A stretch of DNA of 23,736 nt from an uncultured Oscillibacter sp. (lineage in GTDB: Bacteria > Bacillota > Clostridia > Oscillospirales > Oscillospiraceae). A model generated the notes under the pieces. The model searched no databases and was not told the DNA's origin. It worked only from the letters and a program-made list of their open reading frames with translations. The DNA lies in the NCBI GenBank assembly GCA_902490355.1, contig CABUDN010000017.1:1-23736 (forward strand), in the 5' to 3' direction. Below, piece after piece: positions 1 to 7,305 of this stretch; within the stretch, counting starts at the first letter, position 1; each line of letters opens with the position of its first letter. The translations under genes were made by a program, and so were the position numbers.

Positions 1-529
1 TGGGACGGCTGCGGTACTTGCCCCGCAGGGAGGGAATCACGCAATACGCGCAGTGGTTGTCGCAGCCCTCGGCAATCCGCAGATACGCATACCACGGCGG
101 CGTGGAGAGAATCCGGGCGCCGCCCTGCTCCGCCGTATGGATATTGCCCAGGTGGCAGGGTCGAAGTCCTTCTTCCATCAGCTCCGTCACCGCAGTCCCC
201 ACATCACCGTAGCTGCCGGTTCCCAGAATGCCATCCACCTCCGGAAGCTCTGAGAGCACATCCTGCTTGTAGCGCTGGGCCATGCAGCCAGTCACCAAAA
301 TTTTCTTCACCTGACCGGCCTTTTTCAGCTCCGCCATCTCCAGGATATTGTCAATAGCCTCCTGGCAGGCGCTCTCCAAAAAGCCGCAGGTATTCACCAC
401 CACCACATCGGCACCCTCCGGCGCCGCCTGGACCGTATGTCCCGCAGCCGTGACGGTGGCCATCATCTGTTCGCAGTTTACCTGGTTTTTGGCGCATCCC
501 AGGGAAATAAACGCGATTTTATAACCCAA
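1..529 (-). CDS. rimO: Ribosomal protein S12 methylthiotransferase RimO, N-terminal part (cut by window edge)
   Basis: RimO is a radical-SAM enzyme that adds a methylthio group to an aspartate of ribosomal protein S12. About 176 N-terminal residues are visible; the rest lies left of the window. The start of the protein reads LGYKIAFISLGCAKNQVNCE, the usual opening of the UPF0004 domain with its first cluster cysteines. Near the window edge comes EGCDNHCAYC, the CxxxCxxC radical-SAM cluster motif, followed by PSLRGKYRSR, which resembles RimO more than MiaB. I chose the TTG at 527-529 because GGAGGA precedes it by about 7 bases and the next in-frame ATG lies inside the conserved N-terminal domain. 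It is the last gene seen in the recA operon, 21 bases after recX. The family is secure; RimO rather than another methylthiotransferase is likely. Confidence 0.88.
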   Translation of the reverse strand, partial: MGYKIAFISLGCAKNQVNCEQMMATVTAAGHTVQAAPEGADVVVVNTCGFLESACQEAIDNILEMAELKKAGQVKKILVTGCMAQRYKQDVLSELPEVDGILGTGSYGDVGTAVTELMEEGLRPCHLGNIHTAEQGGARILSTPPWYAYLRIAEGCDNHCAYCVIPSLRGKYRSRP

Positions 530-550
530 CTCTGTCTCCTCCGTTTTGCC

Positions 551-1165
551 TTATTCCTCATACAGCTCCGCGCCCAGACGGTTGAGTCCCGCCTTGACGT
601 CGCCCCAGCCGAATCCCCGGCGCAGCAGCGCATCGGAGAGGCGCTTTTTCTCCTTTTCATCGGGTATCCGTCCCCGGAGCTTCTCCTGGAGAAAGCGGTC
701 AATCTGCTCTGCGGGATCCGGCATGGTCTCCAGCGCCTCTTCCCATAGCTCCCGGGGAATTCCTTTTTCATACAGCTTTTCCCGGACCCGGGCGGGACCA
801 TAGCCCCGGCCGGCACAATGGCGCACCAACAGCGCGGCATACTCCGCGTCATTGATGGCGCCAATGGCCTCCAGCCATTCGGCGGCATATCGGGTCTCCG
901 CTTCACTGGCGCCTTTTTCCCGCAGCTTCTTTTCCAGGGTTGCCCGGCTCATGGCCCGCCGGCCGATCAAATCCGCCGCTTTGCCCTTCACATGGGATAA
1001 ACTGGCCGACTCCCGCAGCTGCTCCCAAATCTGTTCATCCAGAACATCTCCGGCCCGCAGGCCAAAGCGCAGCAGCTCCCGGTCTGTAATCTCCAGTGCG
1101 GCCCCACTCTCCAGCGTCACTGTATAGCGGTCCCGGCCGGACGCCGTGATCCGCTCAATCCTCAT
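551..1165 (-). CDS. recX: Regulatory protein RecX
   Basis: This 204-residue protein matches RecX, which binds RecA filaments and limits recombinase activity. It has the RecX layout: a short N-terminal strand-rich segment (about residues 1-55) and then tandem three-helix modules. Visible landmarks are the module beginning RRAMSRATLEKKLREKG and the later GYGPARVREKLYEKGI and RRGFGWGDVKAGL segments. The length is normal for Firmicute RecX. Its ATG overlaps the end of recA by 11 bases, indicating translational coupling, so RecX is made in step with RecA and should share its SOS control. The call is supported by both sequence and the recA-recX adjacency. Confidence 0.93.
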   Translation of the reverse strand: MRIERITASGRDRYTVTLESGAALEITDRELLRFGLRAGDVLDEQIWEQLRESASLSHVKGKAADLIGRRAMSRATLEKKLREKGASEAETRYAAEWLEAIGAINDAEYAALLVRHCAGRGYGPARVREKLYEKGIPRELWEEALETMPDPAEQIDRFLQEKLRGRIPDEKEKKRLSDALLRRGFGWGDVKAGLNRLGAELYEE

Positions 1166-2261
1166 CCTTGAAGTCGTCGGCGCTGACGTCTACCGCCCGC
1201 CCTGCAGCCCGGGCCGCAATCCGGGACTGGTTGCTCATCAGCTTATCAAAGTTCTTCCGGATATCCGCCTCCAGCTGGGCAGCCACTTCCGGATTGTCCA
1301 GCAGATACTTCTTGGCGGCGTCCCGGCCCTGGCCGATACGGGTCTCTCCCATGGAGAACCAGGAACCGGCCTTCTGCACCAGATCCAGCTTCACGCCCAG
1401 ATCGAGGAGCTCGCCCTCCCGGGCAATGCCCTGACCGTACATAATGTCAAATTCCGCTTCCCGGAAGGGAGGGGCCACCTTGTTTTTCACGACCTTGGCC
1501 CGGGTCCGGTTGCCGATGATCTCGCTGCCGTTTTTCAAAGCCTCAATCCGCCGCACATCAATCCGCACGGAAGAATAGAACTTCAGGGCACGGCCGCCGG
1601 TGGTGACCTCCGGGTTGCCATACATCACGCCCACTTTTTCGCGCAGCTGGTTGATGAAAATGACAATGGTATTGGTCTTGCCGATGGCGCCGGTCAGCTT
1701 GCGCAGAGCCTGGCTCATCAACCGGGCCTGCAGACCCACATAGCTGTCGCCCATTTCGCCCTCGATTTCCGCCCGGGGCACCAGGGCCGCCACGGAGTCC
1801 ACCACGATGACGTCGATGGCGCCGGACCGCACCAGAGCCTCGGTGATCTCCAGGGCCTGTTCACCGGTATCCGGCTGGGAGATCAGCATGTCCTCCACCT
1901 TCACGCCCAATGCCCGGGCATAGGTAGGATCCAGTGCATGCTCCGCGTCCACAAACGCCACTTCGCCGCCGCGCTTCTGGGCTTCTGCCACCACATGGAG
2001 TGCCAGGGTGGTTTTACCGGAAGACTCCGGTCCGTAGATCTCAATGATCCGGCCCTTGGGCAATCCGCCGATTCCCAACGCCACATCCAGCGCCAGGGAT
2101 CCGGTGGGAATGTAATCCACATCCAGACTGGTCCGGTCGCCGAAGCGCATAATGGACCCCTTGCCGTACATCTTTTCAATCTGCGCCATTGCGGTATCAA
2201 TGGCGCGCTTTTTATCATCCGCCGGTGCCGCGGAAGGCAGCGGTGCTTTCTCCTTCGCCAT
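1155..2261 (-). CDS. recA: Recombinase RecA
   Basis: RecA forms ATP-dependent filaments on single-stranded DNA, drives homologous recombination and stimulates LexA self-cleavage. The 368-residue protein shows the Walker A motif GPESSGKT (about residues 77-84), the conserved opening around KGSIMRFGD, the FINQLREKVGVMYGNPE region and an acidic C-terminal tail. I chose the ATG at 2259-2261, not the in-frame ATG 25 codons upstream: AGGAGG sits 8 bases before it, and MAKEK followed by a short linker is a normal RecA N-terminus. The gene lies 94 bases downstream of prmC, and a hairpin occupies part of that gap. No LexA box was seen in this gap; the operon's LexA-like box is upstream of the DUF1385 gene. 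Confidence 0.98.
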   Translation of the reverse strand: MAKEKAPLPSAAPADDKKRAIDTAMAQIEKMYGKGSIMRFGDRTSLDVDYIPTGSLALDVALGIGGLPKGRIIEIYGPESSGKTTLALHVVAEAQKRGGEVAFVDAEHALDPTYARALGVKVEDMLISQPDTGEQALEITEALVRSGAIDVIVVDSVAALVPRAEIEGEMGDSYVGLQARLMSQALRKLTGAIGKTNTIVIFINQLREKVGVMYGNPEVTTGGRALKFYSSVRIDVRRIEALKNGSEIIGNRTRAKVVKNKVAPPFREAEFDIMYGQGIAREGELLDLGVKLDLVQKAGSWFSMGETRIGQGRDAAKKYLLDNPEVAAQLEADIRKNFDKLMSNQSRIAARAAGRAVDVSADDFKDED

Positions 2262-2304
2262 ATGTTGTTCCTCCTGCTTTTTACTCAACGAAAGCGCTTT
2301 TGTC

Positions 2305-2326
2305 GGGAGGCGATTCGCTGCCTCCC
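2305..2326 (-). other. Small hairpin in the recA leader
   Basis: A 7-bp perfect stem (GGGAGGC/GCCTCCC) with an 8-base loop lies between prmC and recA. No run of T follows on the minus strand, so it is not an intrinsic terminator. It could be a processing or stability element that sets recA level relative to the upstream genes. Function is inference. Confidence 0.35.
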
Positions 2327-2355
2327 AAATTTTCATTTCTCAAAAAACGGTCAGC

Positions 2356-3222
2356 TCAGACTTCTGTGCACAGCGTTCCGAATACTACCCGGGGAATATC
2401 ATGCAGATCCTTGATCACCTGGATATCTCCAAATCCCTGTGCCCGCATGATCCGCAGCACACTGTCCGCCTGGCCGATGCCGACCTCAAAATACAGCCTT
2501 CCACCCGGCACCAGAGCATCCTTCCATTTCTCGGAAATGCTGCGGTAAAAATCCAGACCGTCTTCCCCGCCGTCCAGAGCCAGATGCGGTTCATAGTCCC
2601 GCACGGAAACATCCAGGCCGTCAATATCGGCCCGGGGAATGTAGGGCGGATTGGAGACAATACACTGGAATTCGCCCAGAGATTTCTCCGGCTTCTCCCG
2701 TGCATCTGTCTGCATGGGAACCACCCGGCCGGACAGGCTGTTGCGCCGGATATTCTGGCGGCAGATCTTCAGCGCCGCATCAGACCACTCTCCCAGCACG
2801 ACCCGGGCACTGGTCACCTGCGCCGCAATGGCAAGGCCAATACAGCCGCTCCCAGCGCACAGATCCAACACCCGGCACTCACCCTGTGTACGGACATACT
2901 CAATGGCCTGCTGAGCCAGCACCTCCGTATCCGGGCGGGGAATCAGCACGTCCCGGGAAATATCCAGGGGCAGGCCGTAAAATTCCCACTCTCCGATCAG
3001 ATATGCCACAGGCTCACCGGCCAGATGGCGGTCCACCAAATTCCGGACCCGGGCCTCCAGCTCCGGTGAGGCATACAGTCCTCCGTCCCGGCTCAGCTCC
3101 TCCCGGCTCTTCCCGGTGCCAAAGCACACCAGCTCCCGTGCCTCCAGTGTGGCGGCTTCAATCCCTGCCCGGTGGAGCTGCTGGCGAATATCCAAATACA
3201 AATTGTTATATGTGATGGCCAT
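2356..3222 (-). CDS. prmC: Peptide chain release factor N5-glutamine methyltransferase PrmC (HemK)
   Basis: PrmC methylates the glutamine of the GGQ motif in release factors 1 and 2, using S-adenosylmethionine. Starting at 3222 gives 288 residues: an N-terminal helical domain (about 1-85), IPRPDTE near residues 94-100, the SAM-binding loop VLDLCAGSGCIGL (about 118-130) and the catalytic NPPYIPR motif beginning near residue 191. I prefer the ATG at 3220-3222 because GGAG lies 6 bases upstream. An in-frame ATG at 3255 would add 11 residues but has only a weak ribosome site. In many Firmicutes prmC sits beside prfA; here its neighbours are DUF1385 upstream and recA downstream. Confidence 0.94.
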   Translation of the reverse strand: MAITYNNLYLDIRQQLHRAGIEAATLEARELVCFGTGKSREELSRDGGLYASPELEARVRNLVDRHLAGEPVAYLIGEWEFYGLPLDISRDVLIPRPDTEVLAQQAIEYVRTQGECRVLDLCAGSGCIGLAIAAQVTSARVVLGEWSDAALKICRQNIRRNSLSGRVVPMQTDAREKPEKSLGEFQCIVSNPPYIPRADIDGLDVSVRDYEPHLALDGGEDGLDFYRSISEKWKDALVPGGRLYFEVGIGQADSVLRIMRAQGFGDIQVIKDLHDIPRVVFGTLCTEV

Positions 3223-3288
3223 GATACGCTCCGTTGTTCTTCTTTCTTTTTCCATTCCGGCTCGCTGCCGTCTGCGGAAAGGCTGCGC

Positions 3289-4260
3289 TCACCAGGCGTC
3301 CTTTCCCTTTTCACTGGGGATCACCAATTCCAAAGACCGGATGGCGCACTCAATCATGGAGTCATCCGGCTCATTGGTGGTGAAATTCTGCATCCACAGG
3401 CCCGGGGCGGTCAAAATCCGGGCCAAGCCATTATCCTGCACATGGCGGCCCACCCAGCGGTTAAACTCATAAGTGATTCCCACCACCAGCGGCAGCAGCA
3501 GCAGATGGACAGCCGTCCGCAGCCAGACATTGGTGATCGGCCAGATCCCAAACACCAGACTGGAAAGAAGGATGGAGACGAAAATCACCACAAAGAGGAA
3601 GCTGGTGCCGCAGCGGGGATGATGCCGGGGCTGAATGCGGACGTTTTCCACAGTCAGCGGAAGGCCCGCCTCATAGCAAAAGATGGTTTTGTGCTCTGCC
3701 CCATGGTACTGAAACACCCGATAGATATCTTTCTGACGGGAGCAGACAATCAAATACACAAGGAAGATGACAATCTTCAGCAAACCCTCCAGCAGATTCC
3801 GCCCCCACAGGGGAAAGGACGGGAAGAAATGCAGCAGTCCGCCGGTGAGGAAGGTGGGCAGCACCATAAACAAAAAGACGCTCATTCCCACGCCCAGCAC
3901 AACCGCCAAAGTCACCAGGACACTTTCCAGCTTTTTGCTGGAAAGGTGCCGCTCCAGCCACAATTCAAACTTGGAGGGCTGGGAGGCCTCCTCATCGGGG
4001 TAAAAATCTGCCGAATACATCAGAGCCCGCACGCCATGAACCATGGAGTCCAGGAAGTTGACGGTTCCGCGGATCAGCGGAACCCCCAGAATGGGGTACC
4101 GGTCCCGGATAAACCGCAGCTCCTCGACTTTTTCCACCAGCTCTCCTTCCTGATTCCGGACCACAATGGCTTCTTTCTCCGGTCCACGCATCAGGATGCC
4201 CTCGATCAGCGCCTGTCCGCCAATGCTGGTGCGGAAGGCGCAGGACTTGTTCTCTGCCAT
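3289..4260 (-). CDS. DUF1385 family membrane protein (YqhQ-like)
   Basis: A 323-residue protein of the DUF1385/YqhQ family, whose biochemical role is not established to my knowledge. Family signatures are GGQALIEGILMRG (about residues 14-26), YHGAEHKTI (about 185-193) and HPRCGTS (about 214-220). Hydrophobic stretches near residues 112-136, 157-173, 220-240 and 245-264 indicate a polytopic membrane protein. AAGGA lies 6 bases before the ATG. It is the first gene of the operon leading to prmC and recA, with 33 to 66 bases to prmC depending on the prmC start. In clostridia this family is commonly found next to prmC, which supports the call. The histidines of YHGAEHK suggest metal binding, but that is inference. 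Confidence 0.93.
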   Translation of the reverse strand: MAENKSCAFRTSIGGQALIEGILMRGPEKEAIVVRNQEGELVEKVEELRFIRDRYPILGVPLIRGTVNFLDSMVHGVRALMYSADFYPDEEASQPSKFELWLERHLSSKKLESVLVTLAVVLGVGMSVFLFMVLPTFLTGGLLHFFPSFPLWGRNLLEGLLKIVIFLVYLIVCSRQKDIYRVFQYHGAEHKTIFCYEAGLPLTVENVRIQPRHHPRCGTSFLFVVIFVSILLSSLVFGIWPITNVWLRTAVHLLLLPLVVGITYEFNRWVGRHVQDNGLARILTAPGLWMQNFTTNEPDDSMIECAIRSLELVIPSEKGKDAW

Positions 4261-4284
4261 GAAATTTCCTTTCTATGATATGGG

Positions 4285-4313
4285 ATTCTATCACATCCGT
4301 CGGAGAAAATCAA
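4285..4313 (-). promoter_or_regulatory. Sigma-A-type promoter of the DUF1385-prmC-recA-recX-rimO operon
   Basis: On the minus strand, TTGATT (4308-4313) and TAGAAT (4285-4290) are separated by exactly 17 bases. The spacing and position fit transcription starting about 20 bases upstream of the DUF1385 start codon. The -35 shares two bases with the LexA-like box. Confidence 0.7.
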
Positions 4314-4323
4314 ACGTTTGTTC
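4312..4323 (-). promoter_or_regulatory. LexA (SOS) operator candidate
   Basis: The minus strand reads GAACAAACGTTT, a full match to the 12-base core GAACRNRYGTTY of the Gram-positive LexA/DinR box. It overlaps the -35 element of the operon containing recA and recX, where a repressor would block RNA polymerase. An outer inverted repeat of 8 bp (4301-4308 and 4327-4334) encloses it. The motif match is direct; LexA binding is inferred. Confidence 0.7.
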
Positions 4324-4346
4324 TAATTTCTCCGAGAATCGTGGTC

Positions 4347-5792
4347 TTATTCGATTTCGGGCAGCCGAATGGTCACAATGGCGCCGCCGCCCTCCGCATT
4401 GCCGATGGTAAACGTTCCGCCATGCAGGCCGATAATCTCATCGCATACCGCCAGACCGATGCCGCTGCCTCGGGCCTTGGAGGAACCCTTGTAAAATTTC
4501 TGCTTCACAAACGGCAGCTCTTCCTCGGGAATGCCGGGGCCGTAATCCCGCACCCGGACCACCTGCCAATCGCCTTCCTCACAGATCGACGCGGAAATGC
4601 GCTTTCCGGATCCGCCATGCTTGGACGCATTGTCCAGCACATTGCAGAACACTTGCTTGAGCCGCTCAGAGTCTCCCGGGATCAGGGGCAAATCCTCATC
4701 ACCGGCCTCATAGCTCAGCTCAATGCCCTCCTGCCGGAACAGTTCCCGGTAGGTGAAGATGGCATCTTCAAACTCCGCCTGCAGATCTACCTGCTCCATG
4801 CGCAGGGTAAACCGGCCGTCCTCCATTTTGGAAAACTCCAGCAACTCCTCCACCATGGTGGAAAGGCGCCGGGATTCATTGAGGATGATCCGAATTCCCC
4901 GGCGCAGCTGTTCCGGATCTCCGGTGGGATCCTCCAGGATCGTCTCACCCCAGCCATTGATGGCCGTCAGGGGTGTGCGCAGCTCATGAGACACCGAGGA
5001 AATGAATTCGCTTTTCATCTTCTCATTCTGACCGATTTTCAGGGACATGTCGTTGATGTTGTCCACCAGCTCTCCCAGCTCATCGGTATACTTCTTTTCA
5101 ATTTGGAAGCCGTAGCTTCCGGCGGAAATCCGCTTGGCCGCCTCCGTCACCACTGCCACAGGCTCAACCACATTGTTGATAAACAGCAGATTGGAGATGA
5201 TCACCAATGCCAGTGACAATGCGGCAATCAAGCAGATGGCCAGAACCGCCAGCATCACCTGCCGGTTGACTGCCCGCAGGGATGTCACCAGGCGCATCAC
5301 GCCCACCACTTTGCCGTTCGAGGTCAAGGGATGCGAGACTGCCAAAATGGTCTCTCCCGTTTCAGGATCCCGCCCGTGATAAGAAGAAATCTCATTATGG
5401 GTAATGGCGTCGGTAATATCCGATGTGCCCGGCGCAGTTCCTGCCAGGAGGTTGGATGTGGAGGAAATCTGAATCCGGCCCGCACTGTTGATAAACTGCA
5501 TTTCAATGCGGCCTTTGTCCTCAAAATCCGTTGTACATTGGACTGCTTTTTGATAGTAGCTGGTATAGCCGTTATCCATAAAGTAGTCATTGAACGCTCC
5601 AGCCTGCGCCTGTACCTGCTTGGTCAGGCCGTCTTCCATAGACTGGTAATAATAGCTGGATACACCGGTGGAAAACAGCACCACAATCAAAACCAGCAGC
5701 GCCAGTACCGGCATCACCGTATTAAAAATCCAGCGTTTGCGCAGGCCCCGCAGCTGCAGTACCTTCCATCTGGCATTTTTTTCTTCGGCCAC
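4347..5792 (-). CDS. Membrane sensor histidine kinase (HAMP-HisKA-HATPase)
   Basis: A 481-residue two-component sensor kinase. A transmembrane helix near residues 23-45 and a second near 180-204 flank an extracellular sensor region of about 135 residues, probably a Cache/PAS-like fold. A HAMP linker (about 205-258) leads to the HisKA domain with SSVSHELRTPLT, in which H269 is the phosphorylated histidine. The ATPase domain shows the N box around N384, DYGPG near 416-420 and GSGIGL near 442-447. All catalytic motifs are present, so the kinase should be active. It is the last gene of a four-gene unit, 6 bases after the EcsC-family gene, and its partner is the response regulator two genes upstream. 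The signal sensed cannot be read from the sequence. Confidence 0.93.
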   Translation of the reverse strand: MAEEKNARWKVLQLRGLRKRWIFNTVMPVLALLVLIVVLFSTGVSSYYYQSMEDGLTKQVQAQAGAFNDYFMDNGYTSYYQKAVQCTTDFEDKGRIEMQFINSAGRIQISSTSNLLAGTAPGTSDITDAITHNEISSYHGRDPETGETILAVSHPLTSNGKVVGVMRLVTSLRAVNRQVMLAVLAICLIAALSLALVIISNLLFINNVVEPVAVVTEAAKRISAGSYGFQIEKKYTDELGELVDNINDMSLKIGQNEKMKSEFISSVSHELRTPLTAINGWGETILEDPTGDPEQLRRGIRIILNESRRLSTMVEELLEFSKMEDGRFTLRMEQVDLQAEFEDAIFTYRELFRQEGIELSYEAGDEDLPLIPGDSERLKQVFCNVLDNASKHGGSGKRISASICEEGDWQVVRVRDYGPGIPEEELPFVKQKFYKGSSKARGSGIGLAVCDEIIGLHGGTFTIGNAEGGGAIVTIRLPEIE

Positions 5793-5798
5793 GGTTCC

Positions 5799-6614
5799 TC
5801 ACCTCGCATTCTCCCTGGCCTGCCGTCCCAATTTCCGGTCAATCAAAAATCGGCGGCTGTATTTGATCGCGGCATATCGTTGTACACGCCGCAGGCAAAC
5901 GGCATCCCATGCGCCTCCCACAGCACCCACCAGGGGGATGCCCTGGACAAATTTCCAGTACAGCATGGCCTGGGACAGACTGTGCGCCGTTTGCTGCATC
6001 TGCTGCTCCAATACCGGCGAATCCGGCCAGGTACCGTCTTGTATAAAACCGTTCAGGGCCTGATTCCGCTCCTCCAGCTCCGCACCATCGGAAAGCGCCG
6101 CTTCGATCAGGCGCAGAATCCAGATTTGCTCCTCCAGTTCAGATCCGGTAAAGCCGAAGCTCACTGCCGTCTCCCGAATGGTTTTCAGGAGCGTCAGGGT
6201 AAAGAGCGGAATATCCGGCAATCCAATCCCCAACAGCCCCAATCCTACGCCCTGCACACCAGCCTGCACCACGCTGCCCTGGCCGGTCCTGTCTGCGGCT
6301 TTGGAAAAGGCCTGCAGAGATCGGCGGTCTTCCCGCAAATCTGCCGCAAAGCGGCGCACCTGATACGCCTCCTCCCGCCTCTGCTGCCGCCCCGCCCAAC
6401 GGACGATGCCCTCCCCTTTTTCAAACAGCAGGGAAAAAGCATGGAAGAAAGCGCGGTGAAGTGTTTCCGTCAATCCCTGAGGAACCCGTTCTGCCAGTAC
6501 CCTGCACAGCATATCCGGCTGTGCGGCCCGGTAATCCGACAAAAATTTCTGTTCCCGGCGCCACATGGTCCGGTAGGAATGCTCCCAGGGATCGGTGCGT
6601 TTTAAAATCCCCAT
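5799..6614 (-). CDS. EcsC family protein
   Basis: A 271-residue protein resembling the EcsC family, named after a protein encoded with the EcsAB transporter of Bacillus; its function is not well defined. The family core is the glycine-rich hydrophobic stretch around residues 115-150 containing GLGLLGIGLPDIPLF, followed by LKTIRETAVSFGF. A second glycine-rich segment, IPLVGAVGGAWDA, lies near residues 226-238. Flanking regions are charged and helical, suggesting peripheral or partial membrane association. Its start overlaps the response regulator gene by 13 bases, and the histidine kinase begins 6 bases after its stop, so it is wedged inside a two-component pair. No EcsA or EcsB transporter gene is nearby. 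Confidence 0.85.
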   Translation of the reverse strand: MGILKRTDPWEHSYRTMWRREQKFLSDYRAAQPDMLCRVLAERVPQGLTETLHRAFFHAFSLLFEKGEGIVRWAGRQQRREEAYQVRRFAADLREDRRSLQAFSKAADRTGQGSVVQAGVQGVGLGLLGIGLPDIPLFTLTLLKTIRETAVSFGFTGSELEEQIWILRLIEAALSDGAELEERNQALNGFIQDGTWPDSPVLEQQMQQTAHSLSQAMLYWKFVQGIPLVGAVGGAWDAVCLRRVQRYAAIKYSRRFLIDRKLGRQARENAR

Positions 6615-7288
6615 TTATATCCATAACCCCAGACTGTGGTGATATACATGGGATTCTGCACGTTGTCCTCAATTTTCAGCCGCAGCCGCCGGATATTCAC
6701 ATCCACAATCTTAAGCTCTCCGAAATAATCCCGGCCCCACACCATGTCCAGAATCTCCTCCCGGGAAAGTGCCTTACCCGGGTTCTCCATGAATACCTTC
6801 ATAATAGAGTACTCCACCTGGGTAAGCTTAATGCGCTGGCCGTTTTTCTCCAGCGTCCGGTTGCGGGTATTGAGCAGGAAGGGATCCTGCCGGATCTCCC
6901 CGGTCTGGGCAGGTTCTTCGCCGCCGGCCCGGCGGAACAGCGCATCCACACGAGCAGTCAGCTCCGCAGGAGAAAAGGGCTTGGTAACATAGTCATCCGC
7001 ACCGGTCATCAGGCCCGTCACCTTATCCATCTCCTGAGAACGGGCAGTCAGCATGATAATGCCGATCTTCGTGTTGGTTGCGCGAATCCGGCGGCAAACT
7101 TCAAATCCGTCAATCCCCGGCAGCATGATGTCCAGCAGCGCCACTTTGGTATTCGGATTTTCCTTCAGGCGCTCCAATGCCTCTTCGCCGGTCTCGGCTT
7201 CGATGACGTCATACCCCGCACGGCGAAGGTTAATGACAATAAAGCTGCGGATGCTGGACTCATCTTCCAGAACCAGAACCTTCCTCAT
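6602..7288 (-). CDS. OmpR/PhoB-family response regulator
   Basis: With the start at 7288 this is a 228-residue DNA-binding response regulator. The receiver domain (about 1-120) has the acidic pair E8/D9, phosphoacceptor D53 in LLDIMLPG, T81 and K103. The winged-helix effector domain (about 130-228) contains LTQVEYSIM, RLRLKIED and TVWGYGYKW, typical of OmpR/PhoB proteins. AAAGGA sits 8 bases before this ATG. An in-frame ATG 13 codons upstream would place extra residues before the conserved receiver start, so I rejected it. It follows the lipoprotein gene by 17 bases and overlaps the EcsC gene; the kinase at 4347-5792 is the likely phosphodonor. Confidence 0.95.
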   Translation of the reverse strand: MRKVLVLEDESSIRSFIVINLRRAGYDVIEAETGEEALERLKENPNTKVALLDIMLPGIDGFEVCRRIRATNTKIGIIMLTARSQEMDKVTGLMTGADDYVTKPFSPAELTARVDALFRRAGGEEPAQTGEIRQDPFLLNTRNRTLEKNGQRIKLTQVEYSIMKVFMENPGKALSREEILDMVWGRDYFGELKIVDVNIRRLRLKIEDNVQNPMYITTVWGYGYKWGF

Positions 7289-7305
7289 GGCAAATATCCT
7301 TTCTT

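Noticed and set aside
1146..2414. A 422-residue plus-strand frame antisense to recA
   Set aside because: It is a shadow of recA codon bias, with low-complexity His/Gln/Arg-rich sequence and no family motifs.
4301..4334. Inverted repeat CGGAGAAA...TTTCTCCG as a terminator of the histidine kinase gene
   Set aside because: The loop is 18 bases, no T run follows on either strand, and the region holds a good promoter and LexA-like box.
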